Of a stretch of 64,000 bases of DNA, positions 21,650 to 29,812 are shown piece by piece (the first letter of the stretch is position 1; the number at the start of each line of letters is the position of its first letter). The translations under genes were made by a program, and so were the position numbers. The stretch is from Leptofilum sp965223285 (lineage in GTDB: Bacteria > Chloroflexota > Anaerolineae > Promineifilales > Promineifilaceae), in contig NZ_OZ244997.1 in assembly GCF_965223285.1 (NCBI RefSeq), forward strand, positions 310,001 to 374,000. Reading direction: 5' to 3'. The notes under the pieces were generated by a model. The model did no database searches, had not been told where the DNA came from, and saw only the letters and a program-made list of their open reading frames with translations.

Positions 21650-21764
21650 GATTTGTATAAGCAAGCTACCATTTCAGACTGTTTTGGTGCCGCCAACACC
21701 TTTTTAGACAGTGCCCCTTAATTGGGGAGGGGGATTTTTTGTCCCCAGGTAGCTCACTAATGCT
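21617..21764 (-). ncRNA. Candidate structured small RNA, about 148 nt, family unknown
   Basis: A consensus-like promoter (21772-21800) and a strong terminator (21617-21649) bracket this segment on the minus strand, and no start codon with a credible reading frame is present. Between them the RNA can form a four-way junction. AGTGAGCTACC near the 5' end pairs with GGTAGCTTGCT; inside are GGGGA/TCCCC, CCCC-AATTAA-GGGG, and ACTGT/ACAGT enclosing GGTG/CACC. It lacks the conserved motifs of SRP RNA, tmRNA and RNase P RNA. A 6S-like RNA is a possible alternative. It lies antisense to the region upstream of the 428-aa gene. Confidence 0.55.
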
Positions 21765-21771
21765 GGGTAGA

Positions 21772-21800
21772 AGCATATCATAGGGCTGACAGCCTGTCAA
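21772..21800 (-). promoter_or_regulatory. Promoter of the structured RNA
   Basis: TTGACA (21800-21795), 17-bp spacer, TATGCT (21777-21772) on the minus strand; start expected at 21764-21765. Confidence 0.6.
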
Positions 21801-21830
21801 TGAATCGCTCGGACGAGCCAATGTTGATAG

Positions 21831-23117
21831 GTGTGGTTAAGGTTGCCTTCTGCCCACGAAGTTGAGCCTTTTGTGGGCAAGTTGGGTTCTGCTATTTCGA
21901 GCGAGCTGCAAGCCGCACAGCAGCGTTTGCTGCAAATGCGGGCGCAGCTTCACGCTTCCCGTGCTCGGTCTGGGGGGCAGCAGACTTCCCTGTTTGAGAC
22001 GAAGAAGAATGCGGAACGGCCGTCCACAAACAGTCTCCCCTTTGCTCAGTTACCCTCTCACCTTGGTTGGGAAAGCACAGCCGTTACGCAATCTGTTCGG
22101 GGAGAGCAGCCACAACAAACTATTCATCCTGGCGAAACGGCCGTTTCAGCTTCAATGGAAACGGCCGTTTCTCATGCCCCTACCCTGCCCAAAACTATCA
22201 AACTGTATCCAGATATCGCAATTGGCTTGTTAAGACAAGAGCAAGCAGCAGCGGGCCGTCTTTGGCTGCTGCTGCAAGCAGTAGACCTAGCAAACTGTGG
22301 CTGGGTAGATGAAAGTAAGGCAAGGCAGCTATTGGCCAGCAAGCGAGGCAAGCTGCGTTTTTGTGGGGCGCGACAACTCCGAAACTTATTGGCTCGGGGT
22401 GAAGATACTTTTTGGGTGCGACGGAACGGCCGTATCTGGCTGCGATCGGTTACAAAGGTGGCCATTGCTCTGGGTATTCCTCGACTAAAAATGCGTCCGG
22501 TGGCATTGCCGATTTCGGTATTGCGGCAGAAGATTGGCACCGTACGCGCGCATCTGTACGCAGCGTTTCACAGCAGCCGTACTCAGGCCAACCAACCCAG
22601 AAAGCCAATTGCCCGAACGACAATTGAAAACGTGACGAACGTTCAGCCACGCACCCAACGCCGCTACGAACGCCAGGCGAAAGTGCAGCGGCAAGCACAG
22701 TTTGCCATCGGCACAGCAGCGACCACAGACAGTTTACAGATGCGCGGCTGGGAGCAAGGACAAGCCACGTTTACTTTTAAAGATTTCAATGGGCAGCTAG
22801 GGCCACAGGGAAAAAGTTTTGTGGCCTGGCAGCTACCAAACAGCTACGTTGGGCCACATGCCCAACTGCCAAAAGGACGCCAAAAGCGGATCAATCGGAC
22901 GTTGACAGACCTGTTTATGCAAGGGATAACGGGGAACGGTCAACATCCATCGGTCACGCGGCGTTTTTTTGACAACGGCCGTCAAGCAGCAAAAGCATAC
23001 CTGAGAAATCCCGAACAAGATCATTACTGGCGTGGGGTTGGCAACGGCTCTTTCGGCGATGCTCAACACAAGCGTTACCAACTGTGGCACGTGATGGAAA
23101 ATTGCAATTTAAGCTAG
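21831..23117 (+). CDS. 428-aa protein of unknown function, possible DNA-binding
   Basis: I do not recognise this protein. Residues 18-50 look like a short coiled coil (ELQAAQQRLLQMRAQLHASR). A Thr/Ser/Pro-rich linker is encoded around several ACGGCCGT palindromes (to about 125). Residues 130-220 are compact and helical (YPDIAIGLLRQEQAAAGRLW), and the segment NVQPRTQRRYERQAKVQRQ resembles the recognition part of a helix-turn-helix. The C-terminal 120 residues are rich in aromatic and basic residues. A GTG start at 21831 is assumed. It is divergent from the ATPase operon, with a structured RNA between. A replication or partition function is possible but unproven. Confidence 0.5.
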   Translation: MWLRLPSAHEVEPFVGKLGSAISSELQAAQQRLLQMRAQLHASRARSGGQQTSLFETKKNAERPSTNSLPFAQLPSHLGWESTAVTQSVRGEQPQQTIHPGETAVSASMETAVSHAPTLPKTIKLYPDIAIGLLRQEQAAAGRLWLLLQAVDLANCGWVDESKARQLLASKRGKLRFCGARQLRNLLARGEDTFWVRRNGRIWLRSVTKVAIALGIPRLKMRPVALPISVLRQKIGTVRAHLYAAFHSSRTQANQPRKPIARTTIENVTNVQPRTQRRYERQAKVQRQAQFAIGTAATTDSLQMRGWEQGQATFTFKDFNGQLGPQGKSFVAWQLPNSYVGPHAQLPKGRQKRINRTLTDLFMQGITGNGQHPSVTRRFFDNGRQAAKAYLRNPEQDHYWRGVGNGSFGDAQHKRYQLWHVMENCNLS

Positions 23118-23172
23118 TTAATATTTTTTTGAGTTCATGCGGAAAAAATGATCCGCCTTTCTAGGGATAAAA

Positions 23173-23181
23173 TGATATTAT
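23173..23181 (+). promoter_or_regulatory. Extended -10 of the MBL hydrolase gene
   Basis: TGATATTAT, a TGn-extended -10 whose predicted start is 23188, the A of the ATG. No clear -35 is seen. Confidence 0.4.
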
Positions 23182-23187
23182 TGGCGA

Positions 23188-24093
23188 ATGATTAAAAAAC
23201 CAGATATTCACGTTCTTGACCTAAATTTTCAGGGATTGTCAGAAATAACGGCCGCTTACCTCGTTGTTGGACCCACTGGCCCAATTTTGATTGAAACAGG
23301 CCCTGGCTCCACGCTAGACACGCTTTTAAACCAAATTCGACAGCACGGTTTTGAGCCTGAGCAAATAGAGCATGTACTGGTCACCCACATTCACCTGGAC
23401 CATGCCGGTGCGGCGGGCTGGTGGGCACAGCAAGGTGCCCAAGTTTACGTCCACAGTTTTGGGGCACGGCATCTCGTTGCTCCAGACAAATTACTGGCCA
23501 GTGCTAAACGCATCTATGGCGACATGATGGATTCACTTTGGGGGGAAATGCTGCCTGCCCCAGCAGAAAATGTGACGGAGGTTTTTGACAATGATGTTTT
23601 GGAAGTGGCTGGTCTGAAAATCACTGCGCTAGAAACGCCAGGGCATGCGCGGCACCATCACGTGTATGTGATGGGCGATGTGGCGTTTACTGGGGATGCA
23701 GCGGCCGTTCGCTTGCCAGCCTTTAATTTGCCAGATATTCCTGCACCGCCACCAGAATTTGATTTGGAAACATGGGAATCAACTTTGGATCGACTTCTAT
23801 CACACAATTTTCAGCAGATTTACCCAACTCATTTTGGCCGCGTGGATGATGTTGAGGCTCACTTGCTAGGTGTGAAGTGGTTAGTACGAGAAACGGCCGT
23901 CTTCATCCAACAAAAATTGCAAGATGGACTAACCCGGGACGATATTGTGACTGCTTATGAAAGCTGGTTTGCCAACCGTGCCAGATCGGCTGGATTGTCT
24001 GACAAGGCCATTGCCCAATATGCAGCAGCCAACCCACTGTACATGAGCGTGGATGGCATCATGCGTTACTGGCAAAAACGGGCGAAGGTATAA
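23188..24093 (+). CDS. Metallo-beta-lactamase fold hydrolase
   Basis: A 301-aa MBL-fold protein. The metal-binding motif is HIHLDHAGAAG (HxHxDH), a further His follows in TPGHARHHH, the bridging Asp is in FTGDAAA, and a last His in YPTHFG. The family includes glyoxalase II, lactonases and other hydrolases; the substrate cannot be told. The C-terminal 60 residues form an added helical domain. The mRNA appears leaderless. Its last 35 bp overlap, on the opposite strand, the end of the histidine kinase gene at 24059-26221. Confidence 0.87.
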   Translation: MIKKPDIHVLDLNFQGLSEITAAYLVVGPTGPILIETGPGSTLDTLLNQIRQHGFEPEQIEHVLVTHIHLDHAGAAGWWAQQGAQVYVHSFGARHLVAPDKLLASAKRIYGDMMDSLWGEMLPAPAENVTEVFDNDVLEVAGLKITALETPGHARHHHVYVMGDVAFTGDAAAVRLPAFNLPDIPAPPPEFDLETWESTLDRLLSHNFQQIYPTHFGRVDDVEAHLLGVKWLVRETAVFIQQKLQDGLTRDDIVTAYESWFANRARSAGLSDKAIAQYAAANPLYMSVDGIMRYWQKRAKV

Positions 24094-26221
24094 CCGGAAC
24101 GTTTAGGGTAACGCGTGTGAACTGGTGTGCGGCCGTATTTACTACCACTTCGCCACCCACCACAGCCATCATTGTGCTATGCAAGGCCAAGCCCTGGCCA
24201 GACCCAGCAGTGTCGCTGTTGCCTAGTCCGACTCCATTGTCATTTATGGCAATGGTTAGTTGATCGGTGTGCTGTATGGTGATAGTGAGAGTTAACGGCC
24301 GTTCCGCTTGGCCACCCCTACCATGTTTAGCCGCATTCCGCACCACTTCTCGCGCCGCGTAAAAGACGACTTCGGCCGTGAGCGTTGGCAATGTTTTGGC
24401 TGCTACTTTGGCCTCTGGGGAAATATTCCAACCAACTTCGTCAAACACAGTTGAAAATTCATTCTCTACCACGCGCTGAAAGGCAGTGATGAAGCCCAAC
24501 CGCGCTACCTCGGGGGCAGTGGTAGTGGGCATGTCGTGCAGCAGGTCAGAGATTTGTTTGTGGGCATCAGTCATGAGCTTGAGTGCGAGGTCTGTCTTCT
24601 CATTCCCAGCCTGCCCGTTGGCAGCGGCACCACTTAGGGCGATGAGTGCCGCCTGAATGTCCGGCAGAATGTCATCGTGCAGAACCCGCCGTGTTTTTTG
24701 GTCAATAATTTGGGATTGAGCCAGCCGCTGCCGCTGAATTTCCATGAGGCGACGGGACATTTCGGCACTGGCGTGGGTATCTATGAGACGCTCGCTGATG
24801 ACGCGGGCAATTTCGATCTCTTCTTGGGTGTATAGGCCCCGGTCACTTTTTTCGCCTAGCAGCAGCACACCAGAAAGCCCTCGTTCACTCCAGAGGGGGA
24901 TGGCCCAGATCGCCGCACCAAACTCATCGGCGTCCAGCGAGATCATCTCGTTTTCGTCGCCGCTGAAGCGGTCAGTGATGTTGGCAAGTGAGGGTAATGG
25001 TGAAGCTGAGGCTGGGTAGCTGATTGGCGACTCAACTAGCGGCGCCATTGGCCCCAGCGCAGCAAGATAAGCCACCCGGGCATCCAACACATCGGCACAG
25101 AGGGCATAAAATGGAGTTATAAAATCCACCTCTTGCGGGTCGGTTTGGGCGATGAGCTGCTCTACGAGGCGGTTGCTGGCAACAAACGGCCGTAACTGGG
25201 CAATGTACCGTTCCCGTTCGGCAAAGGTGCGCCAGCTTACCATGGCAAAAAAGAAGGTCATCAGCATGGCGGTGAGAAGAAGGGAGTATAACGGCCGTAA
25301 CTGCACCGCAATCGTGCCGCCAATGGCAATACCATACCCAATGGCTAACATCACCGCCTGCCGCCACTGCCGTTTTAGCCCACCGCGTGGCAATGTTTTA
25401 CCTGTAAAAACCTCATATGAGACAACCGCCCGCCCTAGCAACACAATCACTACGGCAATAATGCTGGAGATAAGCAGATCCAAAATGGCAATAGTAAGCT
25501 GTGCTTCCAGATAAATTTCCAAAAAGGTGCGCTGGCGGGCATCCTGCACAATCCACAGCACCACACCCGTAACCAGCAGCGTCACCACCATGAGTGCCAG
25601 CGAAGCGGATGAGAGCCACGGCTGGGCCCGCCGCCTAGCCACTAAACCCATGACCCGGCGAGAAGTGGCCGGTTGGCGCAAGGCATCTAGCGACAGCCCA
25701 ATGCACAGCAAAACGTAGGCAGAATAGCCTGCCGCTAGCAGCGGAATACCAGCAATGGAGTAGCGAATAAAGCCACGCAGCGGATTTAATTCTGGTGCGG
25801 GGAAAGCTAGCAACACGACACCGGCAAACAAAGCCGCCAGCCCAAACAGCAACATCCCAGTGGTCACAACGAGCCAAATCCGTTGCCGCCGATACAGTCG
25901 ATTGCGGGGAACGTTCCAGTAGCCTGCGTACCATAGCATGATGATGTACCAGGCAAACGGCAGCATGATCGCCGGAACCAGTCCCGCCGTCCACCAAAAA
26001 ATCATGTTGCGCCACGTGAGATTGGTAAGCCCTAGGCCAATGATGGCAGTGTGACTGACGAAGAACAGCGCACCAAGCAGCAGGCCAACCGTGGCAATCC
26101 ACACGCCCCAATCCCGCCGCTCTGAGTTGAAGACAACGGTTAGCCCCAGCCAAGTAAGCAGGATGGTGTTGAAGAGGCTTACGGCCATGATGGCCCAGTC
26201 GAGGAGGAGGATATCGCTCAT
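24059..26221 (-). CDS. Multi-helix sensor histidine kinase with GAF-like domain
   Basis: A 720-aa sensor kinase. Seven to nine membrane helices occupy residues 1-350. A GAF-like domain follows at about 360-500 (RLVEQLIAQTDPQEVDF, then IWAIPLWSERGLSGVLLLGE), then a dimerisation helix with RRVLHDDILPDIQAAL, in which His is the likely phospho-acceptor. The HATPase domain has EVVRNAAKHG, NDNGVGLG and GQGLALHSTM. It ends a minus-strand run of response regulator, NUDIX hydrolase, kinase; the spacing from the NUDIX stop is 8 bp. Its 3' end overlaps the convergent MBL gene by 35 bp. The signal is unknown. Confidence 0.85.
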   Translation of the reverse strand: MSDILLLDWAIMAVSLFNTILLTWLGLTVVFNSERRDWGVWIATVGLLLGALFFVSHTAIIGLGLTNLTWRNMIFWWTAGLVPAIMLPFAWYIIMLWYAGYWNVPRNRLYRRQRIWLVVTTGMLLFGLAALFAGVVLLAFPAPELNPLRGFIRYSIAGIPLLAAGYSAYVLLCIGLSLDALRQPATSRRVMGLVARRRAQPWLSSASLALMVVTLLVTGVVLWIVQDARQRTFLEIYLEAQLTIAILDLLISSIIAVVIVLLGRAVVSYEVFTGKTLPRGGLKRQWRQAVMLAIGYGIAIGGTIAVQLRPLYSLLLTAMLMTFFFAMVSWRTFAERERYIAQLRPFVASNRLVEQLIAQTDPQEVDFITPFYALCADVLDARVAYLAALGPMAPLVESPISYPASASPLPSLANITDRFSGDENEMISLDADEFGAAIWAIPLWSERGLSGVLLLGEKSDRGLYTQEEIEIARVISERLIDTHASAEMSRRLMEIQRQRLAQSQIIDQKTRRVLHDDILPDIQAALIALSGAAANGQAGNEKTDLALKLMTDAHKQISDLLHDMPTTTAPEVARLGFITAFQRVVENEFSTVFDEVGWNISPEAKVAAKTLPTLTAEVVFYAAREVVRNAAKHGRGGQAERPLTLTITIQHTDQLTIAINDNGVGLGNSDTAGSGQGLALHSTMMAVVGGEVVVNTAAHQFTRVTLNVPVIPSPVFASNA

Positions 26222-26229
26222 TTTGATAT

Positions 26230-26688
26230 TCAGTCTCTGGGACCTAACCCAAGAACTCTTTGATTCAGTTCCCAGAGGGCTATCCGGTTGCTTTCATATC
26301 GTAGCAGACTTTCACCTTCATTAAACCTTACCCATTTCGTCGCTTGATGCTCCCAAGATATTTCGAGTCTGAATCCAGAAACCTCAACCCCAAAGCAAAA
26401 TTCTGGCACAACATAAAGTTTCTCACCCCACAAATATGAGTCTCTGAAATTGTAAGCTGGGACAGAATTAACAGTTTGCAATTGAATAAATTTGCTATCT
26501 GTTGGAATTTTGGCCTCTTCCCAGGACTCTCTGCGGGCAGCTTGGAGCGGATTTTCCTCGTCTTCACCCCCACCAGCTATCCCTTGCCAATTGCCGGTAT
26601 CAGATCGAGAAAAAATAGCATACTCGACAATTGACCCCTTTATCAATCGGAATGGGAAAACTAAAACTTGGAATGGTGCTCTTGCCAT
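26230..26688 (-). CDS. NUDIX hydrolase
   Basis: A 152-aa NUDIX protein. The box is complete: GGGEDEENPLQAARRESWEE followed by AKI, fitting G-x5-E-x7-R-E-U-x-E-E-x-G-U with the metal-binding Glu residues (the final Gly is replaced). The overall layout is close to dATP/dihydroneopterin triphosphate pyrophosphohydrolase (NudB-like) proteins. It lies between the response regulator and histidine kinase genes on the same strand. Whether it has any part in that signalling system is unknown. Confidence 0.82.
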   Translation of the reverse strand: MARAPFQVLVFPFRLIKGSIVEYAIFSRSDTGNWQGIAGGGEDEENPLQAARRESWEEAKIPTDSKFIQLQTVNSVPAYNFRDSYLWGEKLYVVPEFCFGVEVSGFRLEISWEHQATKWVRFNEGESLLRYESNRIALWELNQRVLGLGPRD

Positions 26689-26797
26689 TATTCAAATCCA
26701 ATCAATGAAGGTTTGTTTCTCTTTTGGCCATGAAAGTCTCAGGGCTCACTTGAGATTTTAGAAGTCAGTGGCAGTCCAGTCGAAACTGATTTACTGT

Positions 26798-27532
26798 TTA
26801 CTCCCAGGGTATCCATTCTCCATGTTCGTTGAGGATGTGAGGGATGCCGTTTTCGTTCCACTGGATAAATTGCCCAGCGTTAAGGATGATGGCAACGCGG
26901 GTGCGGGCGACTTTTTCGTCGGTGGTGGTGTCGTTGAGGCCCCAGGCGGTGTAGATTTGGCCGTTGATCCGGCTGATGGTGCGTTTGTCGCGGAAGCCCA
27001 TGCGGCTGGCAATCTGTTTATTGCTCATGCCCTGGGCCACCATGCGGGCCACGGCTTGCTCGTTGGGTTCCAGGATGTCCATTGGGGCGTTTTCGTCTTT
27101 GCGGCGCACTTCCTGGACGCGGGATTCAATGTCTGGGTCGATGAAAGAACGGCCGTTCACGGCATCTTCTAACAGCGGCATAATCATGGTAGGCAGCAGG
27201 TAGTTCGATTTGCGGACATAGGCATAATGGCTGAGGATGCCGCTGCGGCGAAACGCTCGATAGTATTCATCGTCGTCCTGAATGGAGTAGAAAACCACCG
27301 GGAGCCTGGGAAATTCGCGACGGATAGCAACGGCCGTTTCGATCCCATTCATCACCGCCGCTAGCTGCACGTCCATCAAAATAACGTCTGGCGTCTGTTC
27401 CAAGCAAAATTCCAGGGCTTCTTCACCGGCGGGACAGTCGTGAATGACTGTCACTGTGCCTAAATCTTCCAGACCAGCTTTGAGTGCTGGTCGCAATTTT
27501 TCGTTGTCTTCCACGATGAGTAATTTCAGCAT
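26798..27532 (-). CDS. Response regulator with HTH output, partner of the 720-aa kinase
   Basis: A 244-aa regulator. The receiver has LLIVEDNEKL, the phospho-acceptor Asp in VILMDVQLAAVMNG, and Lys in YVRKSNY. The output part is LuxR-like (EPNEQAVARMVAQGMSNKQI) but divergent in the recognition helix (FRDKRTISRINGQIYTAWGL). It has an unusual C-terminal tail rich in Trp and Asn (QFIQWNENGIPHIL, ending GEWIPWE). The ATG at 27532 begins directly at the receiver; twelve more upstream codons are open. The kinase lies downstream, past the NUDIX gene. Confidence 0.83.
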   Translation of the reverse strand: MLKLLIVEDNEKLRPALKAGLEDLGTVTVIHDCPAGEEALEFCLEQTPDVILMDVQLAAVMNGIETAVAIRREFPRLPVVFYSIQDDDEYYRAFRRSGILSHYAYVRKSNYLLPTMIMPLLEDAVNGRSFIDPDIESRVQEVRRKDENAPMDILEPNEQAVARMVAQGMSNKQIASRMGFRDKRTISRINGQIYTAWGLNDTTTDEKVARTRVAIILNAGQFIQWNENGIPHILNEHGEWIPWE

Positions 27533-27663
27533 ACAGGTAACATCCTTCATTTGGCTGAAACAGGTCAAGCACTTGAGTGCGTTTTCATTGGCAACTGAGG
27601 CGTCGTTTAGGTGGACACCTTTTATTATTCTTACCCATAACGAAAATCTGGGAGCTGTCTACG

Positions 27664-28092
27664 ATGCTAAATCTAAAACAACGAAGACAAAAAAGCAATA
27701 TGAGTGGGCAACGGCCGTTTCTCATCCTCGCCCTCATCCTTTTCATTGTTACTGCCCTGTTTCCGTTTGGCTGGCTGGCGACGGTGTGGCCGGGCTTCAG
27801 TGACGTGGCTAATTTCATCTTTGGTACGCAAATTTCGCACATTATCGGCCATTTTGCCGTTTTTGTGCTGATGGGCGGTGGCGTTTTGCTGCTGTTTCCG
27901 AGCTTGCGGCAACGATTCTGGCTCTACTTTGGCCTGATGCTGCTGCTCGGCATCACTCAGGAATTTCTGCAAATTGCCTCCTTCAAGCACATTATCCCCG
28001 CCTTTGATGAAGTCCTAGATTTGACGATGGATATGTCGGGAGCAGCAACAGCATTTTACATTTGGCGTAAGCAAATTGAGAATGGAGATTAG
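27664..28092 (+). CDS. VanZ-like membrane protein
   Basis: A 142-aa membrane protein with four hydrophobic helices. The features of VanZ-like proteins are visible: a first helix ending in FPFGW, the stretch ISHIIGHFAVFVLMGGGVLLL (charged/His residues in helix 2), then GITQEFLQIASFKHIIPAFDEVLDL with the conserved Glu/Gln and Asp. VanZ proteins are linked to glycopeptide resistance or envelope functions, but most members are uncharacterised. GGAG lies about 10 nt before the chosen ATG. It is followed by a DUF4173 gene. Confidence 0.78.
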   Translation: MLNLKQRRQKSNMSGQRPFLILALILFIVTALFPFGWLATVWPGFSDVANFIFGTQISHIIGHFAVFVLMGGGVLLLFPSLRQRFWLYFGLMLLLGITQEFLQIASFKHIIPAFDEVLDLTMDMSGAATAFYIWRKQIENGD

Positions 28093-28118
28093 GGATTGGA
28101 GATTAATCTCCATTCTCC
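28081..28118. repeat. GGAGATT fold-back repeat
   Basis: AATGGAGATTAGGGATTGGAG pairs with ATTAATCTCCATTCTCC. It starts at the end of the VanZ-like gene, whose stop codon lies inside it. Confidence 0.55.
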
Positions 28119-28133
28119 GATTTCGGAGCAAAC

Positions 28134-29753
28134 ATGGAAACCACACACGAAGAACTCATTGCTAAACCGATTGAATCTGAAGCAACCCGACCATTGCCCT
28201 TGCGTGCGCCGATGCGCTTGGTGCAAACGGCCGTTTTCCTCGGCATCGCGGCAGATTGGTTGTTTTACGACAGGCCATTAGGCATTTCCCTGCTGCTGTT
28301 TGTGGGGTTGGTGCTGGCTGGTTTGTGGTGGAACGGCCGTCGTGAAGCGATTACCCTCGCTAAACAAAACCTATGGCTGCTGCTGCCCCTGCTCTTTTTT
28401 GCTAGCATGGCCGCACTGCGCACCAACAGCACTCTGACCACGCTTAATGTCCTGGCCGTGCTCTGCCTACTGGCTTATCTCGCCTTTTTTTACGCCGCTG
28501 GGCGTGTAGCCAACCTGAATTTGTTCGGCTATGCGTTGCTGCCACTGCGCGTGTTTGGGCACAGTTTGGCATTAGCTGCGCCAGTCATTCGGCCCAGTGT
28601 ACAGCAGATGAGGAGGGGTGAAAACGGCCGTGCCCGCCTGCTGCCCCTGTTTCGTGGACTGCTGTTAGCTTTACCCATTCTGCTTGTCTTCACCCTGCTG
28701 CTCAGTTCCGCTGACCTCATCTTTGCCGATTACGTGGAAGAGCTGTTCTCGTTAGACATTTTTGACAGGCTGGGCGAATGGATTTGGCGCGGCATCCTCA
28801 TTTTGTTCATGAGCATCACTTTTGCTGGGGGATTGGCCTTGGCACTCACGCGCCGCGTCGAGGATGAGGAACAAAGCCGCCTAGAGCGCGGTTTGGCCAC
28901 TCTGCCCAGCCATTTTTCAGTTGGATTCATTGAAACAAGCACTATTTTGGTGCTGGTTAACATGCTGTTTGCTGCTTTTGTGGGCATTCAGTTCACTTAC
29001 CTGTTTGGCGGTGCAGCCAACGTGACCGAAGCTGGCTACACCTTTGCCGACTATGCCCGGCGCGGCTTTTTTGAACTGCTCACCGTCGCCATTTTGACGA
29101 TGCTGCTGGTGCTAGGACTGAACTGGCTCTCTCGACGAGAAAGCAAGCGGCAAATTCGGCTGTTCAACGGGCTGGGCAGCGTGCTGATTGGCTTGGTGCT
29201 GGTGATGCTCGTCTCCGCTTGGCGGCGGATGGCGCTGTACGAGGCGGCGTTTGGCTACACTGAACTGCGTCTGATTGTGTACGTTTGCATGGCGTGGCTG
29301 GCCATCACCCTGGTCTGGTTTTTCCTGACGCTTTGGGTGCGCCCGGATCGCTTTGCCATCGGTGCGTTGGTGGCGATCATGGGTTTTGTAGCCACGCTCA
29401 ATCTCATCAACCCGGATGCGTTCATTGCCCGGCAAAACCTGGCTCGCTACGAGCAAACGGGCGATTTAGACGCGTCATATCTGGCGAGTTTGTCCAATGA
29501 CGCCGTGCCAGAACTGGTGCGCGGCCTGGGGCTGACTGTAGGGGATGCAGAGGAACAACTGCTGCCAATTTGTGCCCGAAGTTGGTTATCTGACGAGTAC
29601 GATTGCTACGCTACGCCACATGAAATCTTGCGTGAAGAGCTAACCAGCCGGTATGAACAGTTTACAGGGGATGATTCGTGGCGGCGTTGGCCCTCGTTTA
29701 ACGTGGCGCGTTGGCAAGCGTGGGGAGCGTTGAGCTTTTTAGACATATCGTAG
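28134..29753 (+). CDS. DUF4173 family membrane protein
   Basis: A 539-aa integral membrane protein with about 12 helices. The region LAVLCLLAYLAFFYAAGRV and later LGLNWLSRRESKRQIRLFNG match the DUF4173/DUF4153 type. A soluble C-terminal domain of about 120 residues follows the last helix and contains repeated acidic patches. The function of the family is not established. GGAG precedes the start by about 7 nt. It sits in a run of membrane or envelope genes (27.6-32.3 kb) that may be one transcription unit. Confidence 0.78.
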   Translation: METTHEELIAKPIESEATRPLPLRAPMRLVQTAVFLGIAADWLFYDRPLGISLLLFVGLVLAGLWWNGRREAITLAKQNLWLLLPLLFFASMAALRTNSTLTTLNVLAVLCLLAYLAFFYAAGRVANLNLFGYALLPLRVFGHSLALAAPVIRPSVQQMRRGENGRARLLPLFRGLLLALPILLVFTLLLSSADLIFADYVEELFSLDIFDRLGEWIWRGILILFMSITFAGGLALALTRRVEDEEQSRLERGLATLPSHFSVGFIETSTILVLVNMLFAAFVGIQFTYLFGGAANVTEAGYTFADYARRGFFELLTVAILTMLLVLGLNWLSRRESKRQIRLFNGLGSVLIGLVLVMLVSAWRRMALYEAAFGYTELRLIVYVCMAWLAITLVWFFLTLWVRPDRFAIGALVAIMGFVATLNLINPDAFIARQNLARYEQTGDLDASYLASLSNDAVPELVRGLGLTVGDAEEQLLPICARSWLSDEYDCYATPHEILREELTSRYEQFTGDDSWRRWPSFNVARWQAWGALSFLDIS

Positions 29754-29790
29754 CCGCGCTTTCTTAGCGCGAATTGGAATCCGCGGCTAC
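29750..29790. repeat. GTAGCCGCG...CGCGGCTAC fold-back repeat
   Basis: Perfect 9-bp arms around a 23-nt centre that itself contains GCGCG. It overlaps the DUF4173 stop codon and may act as a terminator or mRNA end. Confidence 0.6.
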
Positions 29791-29812
29791 TCAAAGATGG
29801 AGAAGAAAGTAA

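Noticed and set aside
21617..21764. Riboswitch for the ATPase operon
   Set aside because: The terminator is almost 400 bp upstream of the ATPase start, and that gene has its own promoter on the start codon.
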